DNA from: Vibrio sp. LaRot3
GTDB lineage: Bacteria; Pseudomonadota; Gammaproteobacteria; Enterobacterales; Vibrionaceae
Reading direction: 5' to 3'
Length of the DNA stretch: 64,000 nucleotides
Assembly (NCBI RefSeq): GCF_027587025.1
Contig: NZ_JAPPTI010000001.1
Span: 558,001 to 622,000, forward strand
Positions within the stretch are counted from its first letter, which is position 1, and every line of letters begins with the position of its first letter. The notes beneath the pieces are model-generated. The model did not search any database and was not told where the DNA came from. It saw nothing but the letters and a program-made list of their open reading frames with translations. Positions 44,444-53,840 of the stretch are shown piece after piece. Position numbers and translations under genes: made by a program.

Positions 44444-45184
44444 TTAGTACTTAACGTTTGAATGATACTGCTCAAGAATAGAAACGATTTTGTCCATCGT
44501 CTCTTTTGAAGGTGGGTTAACGCCTTCAAGAGGGTAATCATGGCCCAATGCTTCCCACTTATGAGCGCCAAGCTTGTGATACGGCAAAAGCTCAAGTTTT
44601 TCAACGTTGTCCATATCTTTAATGAACTCACCAAGAAGGTGTGCCGCTTCTTCGCTGTCTGTGTAACCTGGTACAACAACGTAGCGAATCCAAGTTTTTT
44701 TACCTAGCTTGTGTAGGTAGCGAGCGAAATCGAGAACGCGGTGGTTAGACACGCCGATAAAGTCTTTATGAATCTCATCTTGCATATGCTTAAGATCCAG
44801 CATCACGAGATCAGTGGCTTCCAATACTTCGTCGATAACATCGGTGTGTTTACGGATATAACCATTGGTATCAAGACAAGTGTGAATACCTTCCGATTGA
44901 GCTGCGCGGAAGAAATCACGAACAAATTCAGGTTGCAACATCGCTTCACCACCTGAACAAGTCACACCACCACCTGATGCATTCATAAAGTGACGGTAGG
45001 TTTTTGCTTCGTTAATGATCTCGTCAACAGTCACTTCTTTACCATCATGCGTGTCCCACGTATCGCGGTTATGACAATACATACAGCGCATTAAACAGCC
45101 TTGCAGAAACACAATAAAGCGAATACCAGGGCCATCGACTGTCCCGCAAGATTCAAAGGAGTGAATACGACCTTTTGTTGACAT
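44444..45184 (-). CDS. pflA: Pyruvate formate-lyase activating enzyme
   Basis: A radical SAM enzyme that installs the glycyl radical on PflB under anaerobic conditions. 246 aa. The 4Fe-4S motif CxxxCxxC is C30-C34-C37 ([13 protein letters not shown]), and the SAM-binding GGE appears as TCSGGEAML. Encoded downstream of pflB but separated from it by an LpxR-like gene with its own hairpins, so it is probably expressed from its own promoter. Confidence 0.96.
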   Translation of the reverse strand: MSTKGRIHSFESCGTVDGPGIRFIVFLQGCLMRCMYCHNRDTWDTHDGKEVTVDEIINEAKTYRHFMNASGGGVTCSGGEAMLQPEFVRDFFRAAQSEGIHTCLDTNGYIRKHTDVIDEVLEATDLVMLDLKHMQDEIHKDFIGVSNHRVLDFARYLHKLGKKTWIRYVVVPGYTDSEEAAHLLGEFIKDMDNVEKLELLPYHKLGAHKWEALGHDYPLEGVNPPSKETMDKIVSILEQYHSNVKY

Positions 45185-45349
45185 GAGCTCATCTCTTATA
45201 AGTGATTGTCATGTCATTTTATTACAAAAAAAGCGGTATAAATAGGGCTTGCCATGTTTCTAGCACAATTAATTGCCACTATTGGTCAAATACACCCTAG
45301 ATGAGAATGGTTATCTGTAATTATGTAACGAAATGATAGGTTTGTGGAC

Positions 45350-45378
45350 AAAAAAGCCACAGTTGGTACTGTGGCTTA
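45350..45378 (-). terminator. Terminator after the LpxR-like gene
   Basis: AAGCCACAGT / ACTGTGGCTT, perfect 10-bp stem with a 4-nt loop, followed by T6 on the minus strand. Confidence 0.92.
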
Positions 45379-45399
45379 ATAGGAGAGGTTGTCGCGTCT

Positions 45400-46380
45400 T
45401 TAGAAGAAAGCGAATAGCGAAAGTCCGCCAGTACCGTAGACTGACGTCGTGGCTTCTTTGTAGTCAGGCGTTTTGACCGTTGTAGTTAGACTTGCGCCAA
45501 AAGATTGGTTGTACCAAGCCACGCCTGCAACAGCAGTTGCTTGGTTATTTTCTAGCGTTACTTCATAAAGCTCTGGATGGGTGATACCCGGACGATCACC
45601 TTCAATGGTGATGTCATTAAATCGGTAGCGGGCTTCCAATCCAAGGAAGACAAACCAGCCATTAGTAGAACCGCCTAGCATACCTGGTCGGAACGGGTTT
45701 TCGGTATCGATGTTTGCCGCACCCATGTTGCCACCAAGATCAGTACCCCAACGTAGCATTAGGCCCGTCGACACATCGCTACGGAAACTACCGACATTGA
45801 CCTCAGAAACGTTGGAGATTTCAAAATCGGTATTGGCGATAGAGCGGTCACGATACCAATTAAAGTGGCTCAAATAGCCAGCATTAACCACAAACTCGTC
45901 ACCGACTTGGAATGCCCAGCCGTTAGGTTCATCAGAGCCTGTGATGCCGTGTACGATATCTTGCGCTTGTTCGGCTAACGAACTTTCACCCGTTGTACCG
46001 AAAGTAAGGTTGAAGCGCTGCGCTTGCTGAGGGTGGAGGCTGAGGTAATTTAACTCGCCATGTAAAAAACCAGCATAAGGACGGTCATTGGCTAGAGGTA
46101 CTGTCGCTTCAATATCAGATGGCGTGTACATCTTATGACCCAGAACAAATTCAACTTTATCTAAAGAAGACGCGCCCCAGAGTGATAGGCTAAAAGGTGT
46201 TGTAAGCCAGTTGGGCTGTATTGCCCCTGATGTATAACTAAGGAAAATACCGTTGGTATAGTCTTTATCAACCCCAAATAAGCCATCATTGTCGAGGCTA
46301 AAAGTCACGGTTGAGCGTTCTGAAGCACTGCTTGCTGCAGAGGCGAGTAATAAAAGGGGAAGGTAACGTGATAATTTCAT
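45400..46380 (-). CDS. lpxR: Outer-membrane lipid A deacylase LpxR family protein (DUF2219)
   Basis: A 326-aa outer-membrane beta-barrel expected to remove the 3'-acyloxyacyl chain of lipid A. Signal peptide of about 20 residues; start ATG 46380 chosen because the frame extension upstream lacks a signal sequence. Family marks: SLDNDGLFGVDKDYTNG (residues 28-44), NDRPYAGFL (98-106) and DIVHG (141-145). N31, D32 and H144 keep the same spacing as the catalytic Asn9, Asp10 and His122 of Salmonella LpxR. C-terminal Phe as in barrel proteins. It lies between pflB and pflA with hairpins on both sides, so it is an independent unit. Confidence 0.85.
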   Translation of the reverse strand: MKLSRYLPLLLLASAASSASERSTVTFSLDNDGLFGVDKDYTNGIFLSYTSGAIQPNWLTTPFSLSLWGASSLDKVEFVLGHKMYTPSDIEATVPLANDRPYAGFLHGELNYLSLHPQQAQRFNLTFGTTGESSLAEQAQDIVHGITGSDEPNGWAFQVGDEFVVNAGYLSHFNWYRDRSIANTDFEISNVSEVNVGSFRSDVSTGLMLRWGTDLGGNMGAANIDTENPFRPGMLGGSTNGWFVFLGLEARYRFNDITIEGDRPGITHPELYEVTLENNQATAVAGVAWYNQSFGASLTTTVKTPDYKEATTSVYGTGGLSLFAFF

Positions 46381-46516
46381 TGGTAATTCAGTTCGCAACT
46401 GTGCAGACAAATAGATAACAGCTTGCCATCTTACTATACAAAATGAGAAGTAGCGCAAATAAACTTTCGGCATGTGCGCTAGGTCTTATCGTGCGTAACT
46501 GCGAGTTGCTTGAAGC

Positions 46517-46547
46517 AAAAAAAAAGCCCCGCTAGAAAGCGGGGCTC
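46517..46547 (-). terminator. pflB terminator
   Basis: AGCCCCGCT / AGCGGGGCT with an AGAA loop (plus-strand reading) followed by a run of nine T on the minus strand. Confidence 0.95.
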
Positions 46548-46569
46548 TTACTATTTATTCAGCTGAGAA

Positions 46570-48846
46570 TTATAGAGACTCAGTGAAAGTACGTGCGATT
46601 ACGTCAGCTTGTTGCTCTGCAGTTAGAGAGTTGAAGCGTACAGCGTAACCAGATACACGGATTGTTAGCTGAGGGTATTTCTCAGGGTGCTTAACTGCGT
46701 CTTCTAGAGTTTCACGGTTAAGAACGTTCACGTTAAGGTGTTGACCACCTTCAATGCCAGCTTCGTGGTGGAAGTAACCATCCATTAGACCTGCAAGGTT
46801 AGAACGTTGAGAGTTCTCTTCTTTACCTAGTGCGTTTGGCACGATAGAGAATGTGTAAGAGATACCATCTTTTGCGTCAGCAAACGGTAGTTTACCTACT
46901 GATGTTAGAGATGCTACAGCACCTTTCTCATCACGACCGTGCATTGGGTTAGCACCAGGAGCGAAAGGAGCGCCTGCTTTACGGCCATCAGGTGTAGTAC
47001 CAGTTTTCTTACCGTACACAACGTTAGATGTGATAGTAAGGATAGACTGCGTAGGGATTGCATCACGGTAAGTCTTAAGCTTACGGATTTTACCCATGAA
47101 GTTAGAAACAAGTTCACAAGCCATGTCATCAACACGTGCGTCGTTGTTACCAAATTTAGGGTAGTCGCCTTCGATTTCGAAGTCGATTGCAATGCCATCT
47201 TCGTCACGGATAGGCTTAACCTTACCGTATTTAATTGCTGATAGAGAGTCAGCTGCAACAGATAGACCAGCGATACCACAAGCCATTGTACGACGAACGT
47301 CACGGTCATGAAGAGCCATAAGCGCTGCTTCGTAGCTGTACTTGTCGTGTGAGTAGTGGATTGCGTTTAGTGCAGTCACGTATTGCTTAGCTAGCCAATC
47401 CATTAGGTTGTCTAGACCAGCCCAAACTTTGTCGAAGTCTAGAACTTCGTCAGTCATTGGCTCAGTCTTAGGACCAACTTGCATCTTCAGTTTCTCATCA
47501 ACACCACCGTTGATAACGTAAAGTAGAGTCTTAGCAAGGTTTGCACGAGCGCCGAAGAACTGCATGTGCTTACCGATAACCATTGGCGATACACAACAAG
47601 CGATAGCGTAGTCATCGTTGTCGAAATCTGGACGCATTAGGTCGTCGTTTTCGTACTGGATTGAAGAAGTATCGATAGATACTTTCGCACAGAACTTCTT
47701 GAAGCCGTCAGGTAGCTGCTCAGACCAAAGTACAGTGATGTTTGGCTCTGGAGAAGGACCCATTGTGTATAGTGTGTTTAGGAAACGGAAGTTAGTACGT
47801 GTAACTAGTGTACGACCGTCAACACCCATACCACCCATAGATTCTGTTGCCCAGATTGGGTCGCCAGAGAATAGCTCATCGTACTCAGGAGTACGTAGGA
47901 AACGAACCATACGTAGCTTCATTACGAAGTGGTCGATCATTTCTTGAGCTTGTTCTTCAGTGATAACACCGTTAGCAATATCACGTTCAACGTAAACGTC
48001 AAGGAACGTAGAAGTACGACCTAGAGACATTGCTGCGCCGTTTTGAGATTTAACAGCTGCTAGGTAACCGAAGTAAGTCCACTGGATAGCTTCTTGTGCG
48101 TTAGTCGCAGGACCAGAAATGTCGAAGCCGTATTTAGCTGCCATTTCTTTCATTTGACCTAGTGCACGGTGCTGCTCTTGAATCTCTTCGCGAAGCTGCA
48201 TAGTCATCTGTAGATCTTCACCCGCTTCAAGTTGTTCTTGAGTTGAGTGGAACTGAGCTACTTTGTCTTTGATTAGGAAATCTACACCGTATAGAGCTAC
48301 ACGACGGTAGTCACCGATGATACGACCACGGCCGTATGCGTCAGGAAGACCAGTTAGAACACCAGACTTACGACATTTTAGGATATCTGGAGAGTAAACA
48401 TCGAAAACACCTTGGTTGTGTGTTTTGCGGTACTCAGAGAAGATTTTTGAAACTTGTGGGTCAAGTTCACGACCGTAAGCTTTACAAGAACCTTCGATCA
48501 TACGTACACCGCCGTTTGGCATGATTGCACGTTTAAGAGGAGCTTCAGTTTGAAGACCAACGATAGTCTCTAGGTCTTTCTCGATGTAGCCTGCATCGTG
48601 AGCAGTGATGGTAGAGATAAGTGAAGTATCGAAATCAACAGGAGCGTGAGTAGAGTTCTCCAGTTTGATACCTTCCATTACCTTAGCCCAAAGCTTGTTA
48701 GTTGCTTCAGTACCTTCAGAAACTAGGAAAGATTCGTCGCCTTCATACGGTGCGTAGTTCTTTTGAATGAAATCACGAACGTTTACTTCGTTTTGCCAAT
48801 CACCTTCAGCAAAACCTTCCCAAGCTTTAGCAAATTGCTCTGCCAT
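46570..48846 (-). CDS. pflB: Formate C-acetyltransferase (pyruvate formate-lyase)
   Basis: Anaerobic cleavage of pyruvate with CoA to acetyl-CoA and formate. 758 aa. The catalytic cysteine pair is C417-C418 (ACCVSP) and the glycyl radical site is G733 in RVSGYAVRF; spacing matches the E. coli enzyme minus one residue. A strong site AGGTAGG precedes the ATG. Codon choice looks biased as in highly expressed genes. A DUF3360 permease gene lies upstream on the same strand, separated by a hairpin. Confidence 0.97.
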   Translation of the reverse strand: MAEQFAKAWEGFAEGDWQNEVNVRDFIQKNYAPYEGDESFLVSEGTEATNKLWAKVMEGIKLENSTHAPVDFDTSLISTITAHDAGYIEKDLETIVGLQTEAPLKRAIMPNGGVRMIEGSCKAYGRELDPQVSKIFSEYRKTHNQGVFDVYSPDILKCRKSGVLTGLPDAYGRGRIIGDYRRVALYGVDFLIKDKVAQFHSTQEQLEAGEDLQMTMQLREEIQEQHRALGQMKEMAAKYGFDISGPATNAQEAIQWTYFGYLAAVKSQNGAAMSLGRTSTFLDVYVERDIANGVITEEQAQEMIDHFVMKLRMVRFLRTPEYDELFSGDPIWATESMGGMGVDGRTLVTRTNFRFLNTLYTMGPSPEPNITVLWSEQLPDGFKKFCAKVSIDTSSIQYENDDLMRPDFDNDDYAIACCVSPMVIGKHMQFFGARANLAKTLLYVINGGVDEKLKMQVGPKTEPMTDEVLDFDKVWAGLDNLMDWLAKQYVTALNAIHYSHDKYSYEAALMALHDRDVRRTMACGIAGLSVAADSLSAIKYGKVKPIRDEDGIAIDFEIEGDYPKFGNNDARVDDMACELVSNFMGKIRKLKTYRDAIPTQSILTITSNVVYGKKTGTTPDGRKAGAPFAPGANPMHGRDEKGAVASLTSVGKLPFADAKDGISYTFSIVPNALGKEENSQRSNLAGLMDGYFHHEAGIEGGQHLNVNVLNRETLEDAVKHPEKYPQLTIRVSGYAVRFNSLTAEQQADVIARTFTESL

Positions 48847-49118
48847 GACATACCTACCTTTTTAGTAGAAAAAACACGTACTGGTTTCGCCGTTGAGCCA
48901 GCTATCCTCTGGGAAGAGGAACAGTACACTCTAATTAATAACAATATGTATAGCCTTACTGATCTTTTACTTCAAACGATCACAAACCTATAGAAATTGT
49001 CACTAGCAATAATGTGGGTTCTTTAAGATATAGATTCAAGGGTAAACTAAAAAAAAATTGCAAACCTTAAACTAAATCAATAAATCATAAAAAAAGTTGA
49101 TAATTTTTTGAAAGAATA
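48847..49118 (-). promoter_or_regulatory. pflB upstream control region
   Basis: An AT-rich 272-bp region upstream of pflB. On the minus strand a TTGATTTAGTTTAA element (49067-49080) keeps the left half of the FNR consensus TTGAT-N4-ATCAA but only part of the right half. Anaerobic control by FNR/ArcA is expected for pfl genes; the site here is a weak candidate only. Confidence 0.35.
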
Positions 49119-49141
49119 GGGAAAGCGCTTTGCGCTTTCCC
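49119..49141 (-). terminator. Hairpin between the DUF3360 permease gene and pflB
   Basis: A perfect 10-bp stem GGGAAAGCGC / GCGCTTTCCC with a 3-nt loop just past the permease stop. The following minus-strand tail (TATTCTTTC) is only moderately T-rich, so read-through into pflB is possible. Confidence 0.6.
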
Positions 49142-49161
49142 CACAAGTTATAGACTATAAA

Positions 49162-50709
49162 TTATAGCCACGCTTTGATGCCGTATTGGCCTTCAAGCAT
49201 ACCAACCGCAAGCATTGCGACTAGACAGATTACGAATACACCCACAGGGATAACAATCTTGTCTGCAAACGATAGGCGAGATGCACGTTCTTTGTCACCG
49301 ATTAGACCGTTGTTGTCTAGGAACATAGTTAGTGCCCAAGCAAGAACAGGGTTAGCAACAACAGAAGCAAAGATACAGATACCCGCTGCTTGTGAGTCTT
49401 TAGTATCTTTAACCATTTGCATACCAGCTTCAAGTAGAGGAAGGAATACACCTACTAGAAGCGCAACACGCATTACTGGTGGCCATACCGCTACGTCCAT
49501 TGGGAAACCAAGAATCGCAACGATGATACATAGAGCACCAAGAAGAATCGCACCTGCTGGGATAGGGCGCTTAGCGATTGCTGCTGGGATCATGTAAGTA
49601 CCCCAAGATGAAGTGATGTTACCACCACCAACCGCAGTACCAACCATCTGACGAACAGAACACATAGTCATAGTGTCATCAACGTCCATAAGTACTTTTT
49701 CAGTCTTACGTGGGTAGTTTAGCTCTTGGAAAATACGGTGACCTAGGAAGTCAGGAGACCACATAGCTACCGCTAGGATTGCAAATGGTAGCGATGCAAT
49801 GAAGTGGTTTAGGTTTGGAAGACCAAGCATCCAACCTTCAGTTTCGCTGCCCCACCAGTAAACAGGGTTTAGGTTTGGTAGACCCATTTCAGTTTCGAAC
49901 TGAAGGTCAAAACCTGCGCCAAGAACTAGAGCGATAAGTAGGCCAGTGAAAGCACAAACTGGGATCGCTAACCAACGCATGTTGATTTTCGCAAGGAAAG
50001 CGTAAATCGCGATAGTGATACCAAGAACGATAAGACCAACGTAGCCCATGCTACCAGAGGCAACGTCTGCTGATTGTAGGCTTACAGCCCAGTCTTGAAT
50101 CGAGCCGATTTGGCTCATCGTACCGGTAAAACCAAGGAAGATAAGTAAGCCGCCGGCTGTACCTTCAGAGGTCAGGTTTACGAGTTTAGAACCGCCTTTG
50201 AAGTAACTCAGTAGCAGACCGAACACACCAAGAAGGATTGCTAGCGCAAGAGGGTGAGCACCCGCTAGAGCGATAGAACCGATCAATGGAATCATTGGGC
50301 CGTGGTTACCGGCTAGGTTAGCGCGAGGGTTGAGGAAACCAGAAGAAATGATACAAAAAAGAAGTGCTGGAATTAACATCTCAACACGCGCAACTTCGAT
50401 AGCGAATTCTTTACCAAGATTAACGTGATCCCAAGCTGCGGTTAGACCTTCAGCCCAAGACATCATTACTGCCGAGTACATCGCGATGATGCCGATAGTA
50501 CCTGCAAGCGCTGGGACTAAATCTTCAAGTTCGAAGCGGAAATCGCGACCTGGAAGGTTTAAACCGAAGCGGCGTGGCTTCATGATTTGCAGTTCGTGGT
50601 CTAGGTAGTCGGAACGACTTGCAAACTCAGAAGCTGGACGGTGCAGCTCTTGATAGCTCTTGTTTTCGATATCCGAATCAGAGTGCGGCTTATTTACTGC
50701 GTCTGACAT
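49162..50709 (-). CDS. DUF3360 family multipass membrane protein (putative transporter)
   Basis: A 515-aa inner-membrane protein with a cytosolic N terminus (about 55 residues) and roughly 12-14 hydrophobic segments. The stretch NLAGNHGPMIPLIGSIALAG near residue 130, and paired half-repeats, resemble the SulP/UraA (7+7 helix) transporter architecture; I recognise it as the DUF3360 family common in vibrios, of unknown substrate. It is encoded directly upstream of pflB on the same strand, where enterobacteria have focA, and has an FNR-like site 222 bp upstream of its start. A role in moving formate or another fermentation anion is an inference only. It is not an FNT-family protein. Confidence 0.75.
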   Translation of the reverse strand: MSDAVNKPHSDSDIENKSYQELHRPASEFASRSDYLDHELQIMKPRRFGLNLPGRDFRFELEDLVPALAGTIGIIAMYSAVMMSWAEGLTAAWDHVNLGKEFAIEVARVEMLIPALLFCIISSGFLNPRANLAGNHGPMIPLIGSIALAGAHPLALAILLGVFGLLLSYFKGGSKLVNLTSEGTAGGLLIFLGFTGTMSQIGSIQDWAVSLQSADVASGSMGYVGLIVLGITIAIYAFLAKINMRWLAIPVCAFTGLLIALVLGAGFDLQFETEMGLPNLNPVYWWGSETEGWMLGLPNLNHFIASLPFAILAVAMWSPDFLGHRIFQELNYPRKTEKVLMDVDDTMTMCSVRQMVGTAVGGGNITSSWGTYMIPAAIAKRPIPAGAILLGALCIIVAILGFPMDVAVWPPVMRVALLVGVFLPLLEAGMQMVKDTKDSQAAGICIFASVVANPVLAWALTMFLDNNGLIGDKERASRLSFADKIVIPVGVFVICLVAMLAVGMLEGQYGIKAWL

Positions 50710-50930
50710 AGATTCCTCATATATAAAAGTTAGTGATTCTTTGTGGTCGCTTATTATTTGAGTTATGTAAGCGATGGCGTAAAAGCTATAGCTTCCTGCA
50801 AAGTTCTCTTTTGATGCCAGCCTTCAAGCACGGCACCTATGTGCTTTAACATAGTCGATTTACCCGACAAAAGAACGCTTTTGAGGCTTTTATCTGCAGC
50901 GGATTTTAACGTGCTAACCCTTTGGAGTGA

Positions 50931-50944
50931 TTGATTTAGATCAC
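50931..50944. promoter_or_regulatory. FNR-like binding site
   Basis: TTGATTTAGATCAC matches the FNR consensus TTGAT-N4-ATCAA at 9 of 10 positions. It lies 222 bp upstream of the DUF3360 permease start and about 420 bp from the ABC operon start, so the permease is the likelier target. Confidence 0.6.
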
Positions 50945-51194
50945 TTTATGACAGAATGTGAAAGAAAACTACGCAGTTTGGTTAATCTTTAGCTAGTCTT
51001 TTCCTTGATGCTGAAAAAATATTTCAGATTGTAACTTTTGCAAGCGATCTTTGGTGAGTATTTGTCCAGTGGTTTGAAACTATGCAACAAGTCTTATTGG
51101 TGGTTTATATGTCAAAAATGTTAACATGAACGTATGCTTAAGAGCGTGCGTTTTGTTGGGTTTTATTCATTGAGTGAAGTGATTTTATCTAATT

Positions 51195-51212
51195 GATGAA
51201 TTTTTACTCATA
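51195..51212 (+). promoter_or_regulatory. ArgR-like operator (ARG box)
   Basis: GATGAATTTTTACTCATA fits the 18-bp ARG-box pattern WNTGAATWWWWATTCANW, with TGAAT-TTTT-A(C)TCA differing at one core base. It lies about 155 bp upstream of the ABC operon. ARG boxes usually occur in tandem pairs; no clear second box is adjacent. Confidence 0.5.
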
Positions 51213-51267
51213 TAAAATAGCTATATATCCCATTTGTGTAGGTTAATAATTTGTTGCATCTGTTTTT

Positions 51268-51307
51268 GAGTGGTGCTAATTTGAGTGGAAATATGAGTGG
51301 AACTCAT
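51268..51307 (+). repeat. GAGTGG repeats and palindrome upstream of the ABC operon
   Basis: GAGTGG occurs at 51268, 51283 and 51295 (spacings 15 and 12 bp). The last copy is part of the perfect palindrome ATGAGT-GGA-ACTCAT at 51293-51307, about 60 bp before the ATP-binding gene. It may be an operator or the 5' leader; function unknown. Confidence 0.4.
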
Positions 51308-51365
51308 AAGATTGATTGGCTCCGTTCGCTGATTGATCATACAAATACACAGGGAGTGACAGCGC

Positions 51366-52136
51366 ATGACAGATGTACCCGCGCTTAATATCAAAGACTT
51401 ACATAAAACATTTGGCCAAAACGAAGTGCTTAAAGGAATCTCATTAGAAGCCCACAAAGGCGACGTGATTTCGATTATCGGCTCTTCCGGATCAGGCAAA
51501 AGTACTTTCCTTCGTTGTATCAACCTACTTGAAACCCCCACTGCTGGTGAAATCTGGGTCAATGGCGAATTGATCGAGATGAAAAATAACCGTAAAGGGG
51601 AAGCCGTTCCTTCCAACGAAAAACAAGTTCAACGCATTCGCTCGCGTTTAGCTATGGTGTTTCAAGGATTCAATCTTTGGTCTCACATGACCGTACTTGA
51701 GAACGTGATCGAAGCCCCAGTTCATGTATTGGGTGTGCCGAAAGCGCAAGCAATTGAAAATGCAGAGCTACTCTTAAAAAAAGTCGGTTTGTATGAACGC
51801 AAAGATTATTACCCCGGACACCTTTCTGGTGGTCAACAGCAACGTGCAGCCATAGCAAGGGCACTGGCAGTAGACCCTGAAGTGATGCTGTTCGATGAAC
51901 CAACATCAGCCCTCGATCCTGAGCTAGTTGGTGAGGTTCTAGGCGTAATGAGAGAGCTGGCTGAAGAAGGGCGCACCATGTTGGTGGTGACTCATGAAAT
52001 GGCTTTTGCTCGCGATGTTTCAAATCACGTAATGTTTTTGCACCAAGGTTTAGTCGAAGAGCAAGGTGATCCTGCCAAGCTATTCTCTAACCCTGAGTCT
52101 GAACGTTTACAACAATTTATATCATCGATTTATTAG
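51366..52136 (+). CDS. Polar/basic amino-acid ABC transporter ATP-binding protein (HisP/AotP type)
   Basis: A 256-aa cytosolic ATPase. Walker A GSSGSGKST at 39-47, signature LSGGQQQRAAIARALAVDP, Walker B VMLFDEPTSALDPE, H-loop VVTHEM. The insert between Walker A and Q-loop (MKNNRKGEAVPSNEKQVQRIRSR) is characteristic of HisP/AotP/ArtP-like importers of histidine, lysine, arginine and ornithine. First gene of a four-gene operon (ATPase, binding protein, two permeases). GGGAGTGAC precedes the start. Confidence 0.9.
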   Translation: MTDVPALNIKDLHKTFGQNEVLKGISLEAHKGDVISIIGSSGSGKSTFLRCINLLETPTAGEIWVNGELIEMKNNRKGEAVPSNEKQVQRIRSRLAMVFQGFNLWSHMTVLENVIEAPVHVLGVPKAQAIENAELLLKKVGLYERKDYYPGHLSGGQQQRAAIARALAVDPEVMLFDEPTSALDPELVGEVLGVMRELAEEGRTMLVVTHEMAFARDVSNHVMFLHQGLVEEQGDPAKLFSNPESERLQQFISSIY

Positions 52137-52168
52137 CCACGCTTTCTGAATGAGAAAGCGGAAGTGGC
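52136..52168 (+). other. Intercistronic stem-loop before the binding-protein gene
   Basis: CGCTTTCT (52140-52147) pairs with AGAAAGCG (52153-52160), enclosed by GCCAC/GTGGC. There is no T tract, so it is more likely an RNA-stability or processing element than a terminator. Confidence 0.5.
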
Positions 52169-52211
52169 ACAAACACAACATCTATAAGTAAGAAATCACA
52201 GGAGTATGGAT

Positions 52212-52979
52212 ATGAAAAAGTGGTTAGTAGTAGCAGCGCTTGCGGTTACAGCGGTAACGGGTATGGCTCAAGCGAAGGAATGGAAAACGGTTCGCTTTGG
52301 TATTGAAGGTGCATACCCTCCATTTAGCTGGACAGAAGCCGATGGCTCGCTAAAAGGCTTCGATGTCGACATGGCCAATGCGCTGTGTAAAGAGATGGAA
52401 GTGAAATGTAAGATAGTTCCTCAAGATTGGGACGGTATTATTCCTTCACTGCTTGCTCGTAAGTACGATGCAATCATTGCAGCGATGTCTATTACTGAAG
52501 AGCGTAAAAAGAAAATTGACTTCACTGGTAAATACGCACTGATCCCAAACAAATTTATCGCTAAGAAGGGTGCTGGTTTAGATTTTGAAAACCTAGATGG
52601 CGTGAAGATTGGTGTTCAACGTGCAACTACACACGATAAGTACCTAACCGATAACTACGACAAAGTTGAAATCGTTCGTTACGGCTCTTTCGATGAAGCA
52701 TACCTTGACCTTGCAAGTGGTCGTATTGCCGCGGTATTAGGTGATGCGTCAGCACTTGAAGAAGGCGTACTTAACAAAGATGGTGGTGAAGGTTACGAGT
52801 TTGTTGGCCCATCGCTAACTGATCCTCAATGGTTTGGTGAAGGCTTTGGTATTGCGGTACGTAAGCAAGATAAAGACCTAACAGCGAAGCTTGATGCGGC
52901 AATCCTATCTCTGCGTGAGAAAGGCGTGTACCAAGAGATCGCGGCTAAGTACTTTAACTACGACGTTTACGGCGAATAA
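52212..52979 (+). CDS. Basic amino-acid ABC transporter periplasmic binding protein (ArgT/AotJ-like)
   Basis: A 255-aa periplasmic binding protein. Signal peptide MKKWLVVAALAVTAVTGMAQA. The lysine/arginine/ornithine-binding pattern is intact: GAYPPFSW near 33-40, AAMSITEERKKKIDFT near 90-105 (Ser/Arg ligand contacts), GVQRATTHDKY near 138, and GDASALE near 180 (the Asp that binds the alpha-amino group). The ATG at 52212 is chosen because AGGAG lies 7 nt upstream; the ATG at 52206 is too close. Together with the ARG-box-like site, arginine is a likely ligand, but this is not proven. Confidence 0.9.
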   Translation: MKKWLVVAALAVTAVTGMAQAKEWKTVRFGIEGAYPPFSWTEADGSLKGFDVDMANALCKEMEVKCKIVPQDWDGIIPSLLARKYDAIIAAMSITEERKKKIDFTGKYALIPNKFIAKKGAGLDFENLDGVKIGVQRATTHDKYLTDNYDKVEIVRYGSFDEAYLDLASGRIAAVLGDASALEEGVLNKDGGEGYEFVGPSLTDPQWFGEGFGIAVRKQDKDLTAKLDAAILSLREKGVYQEIAAKYFNYDVYGE

Positions 52980-52993
52980 GCCAACAACGTATA

Positions 52994-53068
52994 GATTGCC
53001 GATTTGTTCCTAGAAGTCATCGGCAATCACTTTCTATAGTCGATAGGGCAAGAGCCCTTGCTCTATCG
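52994..53068 (+). other. Two stem-loops after the binding-protein gene
   Basis: GATTGCCGAT (52994-53003) pairs perfectly with ATCGGCAATC (53019-53028). CGATAGGGCAAG (53041-53052) pairs with CTTGCTCTATCG (53057-53068) with one G-T pair and an AGCC loop. No T tract follows. Such structures behind a binding-protein gene commonly protect its mRNA from 3' decay and lower permease expression. Confidence 0.65.
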
Positions 53069-53099
53069 GCCATTGAGTTTAGGGATTAGGAACTCACCT

Positions 53100-53840
53100 A
53101 TGCTGGATCTTCAAGGATACGAAGCCTCAATATTTAAAGGGGCTCTGGTAACAATCGAAGTTGCCATTCTATCGCTTTTGCTTGCAATGATGTTGGGCAT
53201 GCTTGGTGCTTTAGCCAAACTCGCGCCTTATCGCTGGGCTCGCGCTATAGCGACTCTCTACACGACTATTATTCGTGGCATTCCAGACTTGGTTCTGATG
53301 ATGTTGATTTTCTTCGGTGGACAAGTCTTACTGAATAACGGTCTTTACTATATCAACGAATACATTAACGAGTGGTTCACCGCTAGCGACCCTAGCCATG
53401 AGTGGACGGCTTATTTACCTGATTACATTGAAGTGAGCCCATTTATCGCGGGCGTTCTGACGATAGGCTTTATCTTTGGCGCGTATATGGCTGAAACTTT
53501 TCGCGGCGCAATTATGGCGGTGGATAAAGGTGAACTGGAAGCCGCTAAGGCTTACGGAATGAGCTCGGTTCTTGCCTTTAGGCGCATTCTTTTCCCACAG
53601 ATGGTTCGCCATGCATTGCCGGGTTTTGGTAACAACTGGCTTGTACTGCTTAAAACAACAGCATTAGTTTCTATTATCGGCCTAGAAGACATGGTTCGGG
53701 TAAGCTCTCTTGCGGCTGGTTCAACCAAGATGCCATTTACCTTTTACATGGCCGTGGCGATTATCTTCTTGTTTTTCACCAGCGTGTCGACAGGTTTACT
53801 GAAACTGGTCGAACGTAAGTTCTCAATTCATGCGAGGTAG
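53100..53840 (+). CDS. Amino-acid ABC transporter permease (HisQ/AotQ type)
   Basis: A 246-aa inner-membrane subunit with about five TM segments. N-terminal TM near residues 17-40, and the EAA loop for ATPase contact reads ELEAAKAYGMSSVLAFRRILFPQ near 150-170. TTIIRGIPDLVLM is the conserved HisMQ segment. ATG at 53100 with AGGA upstream; 14 codons of upstream frame contain no better start. Confidence 0.9.
   Translation: MLDLQGYEASIFKGALVTIEVAILSLLLAMMLGMLGALAKLAPYRWARAIATLYTTIIRGIPDLVLMMLIFFGGQVLLNNGLYYINEYINEWFTASDPSHEWTAYLPDYIEVSPFIAGVLTIGFIFGAYMAETFRGAIMAVDKGELEAAKAYGMSSVLAFRRILFPQMVRHALPGFGNNWLVLLKTTALVSIIGLEDMVRVSSLAAGSTKMPFTFYMAVAIIFLFFTSVSTGLLKLVERKFSIHAR

Larger units (their letters stand above)
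50710..51365. other. Divergent control region between the DUF3360 gene and the amino-acid ABC operon
   Basis: A 656-bp region without a supported gene. It contains an FNR-like site (50931-50944), an ArgR-like box (51195-51212), three GAGTGG repeats (51268-51300) and a 15-bp palindrome (51293-51307). A 15-codon frame at 51082 has no special composition and is not called. Confidence 0.6.

Noticed and set aside
49162..50709. DUF3360 gene as the formate channel focA
   Set aside because: Position fits, but the protein is about 515 aa with a 7+7-like layout and lacks the FNT family signature.
51082..51129. Possible 15-codon leader peptide before the amino-acid ABC operon
   Set aside because: No run of regulatory codons, no terminator after it, and no usable ribosome site.
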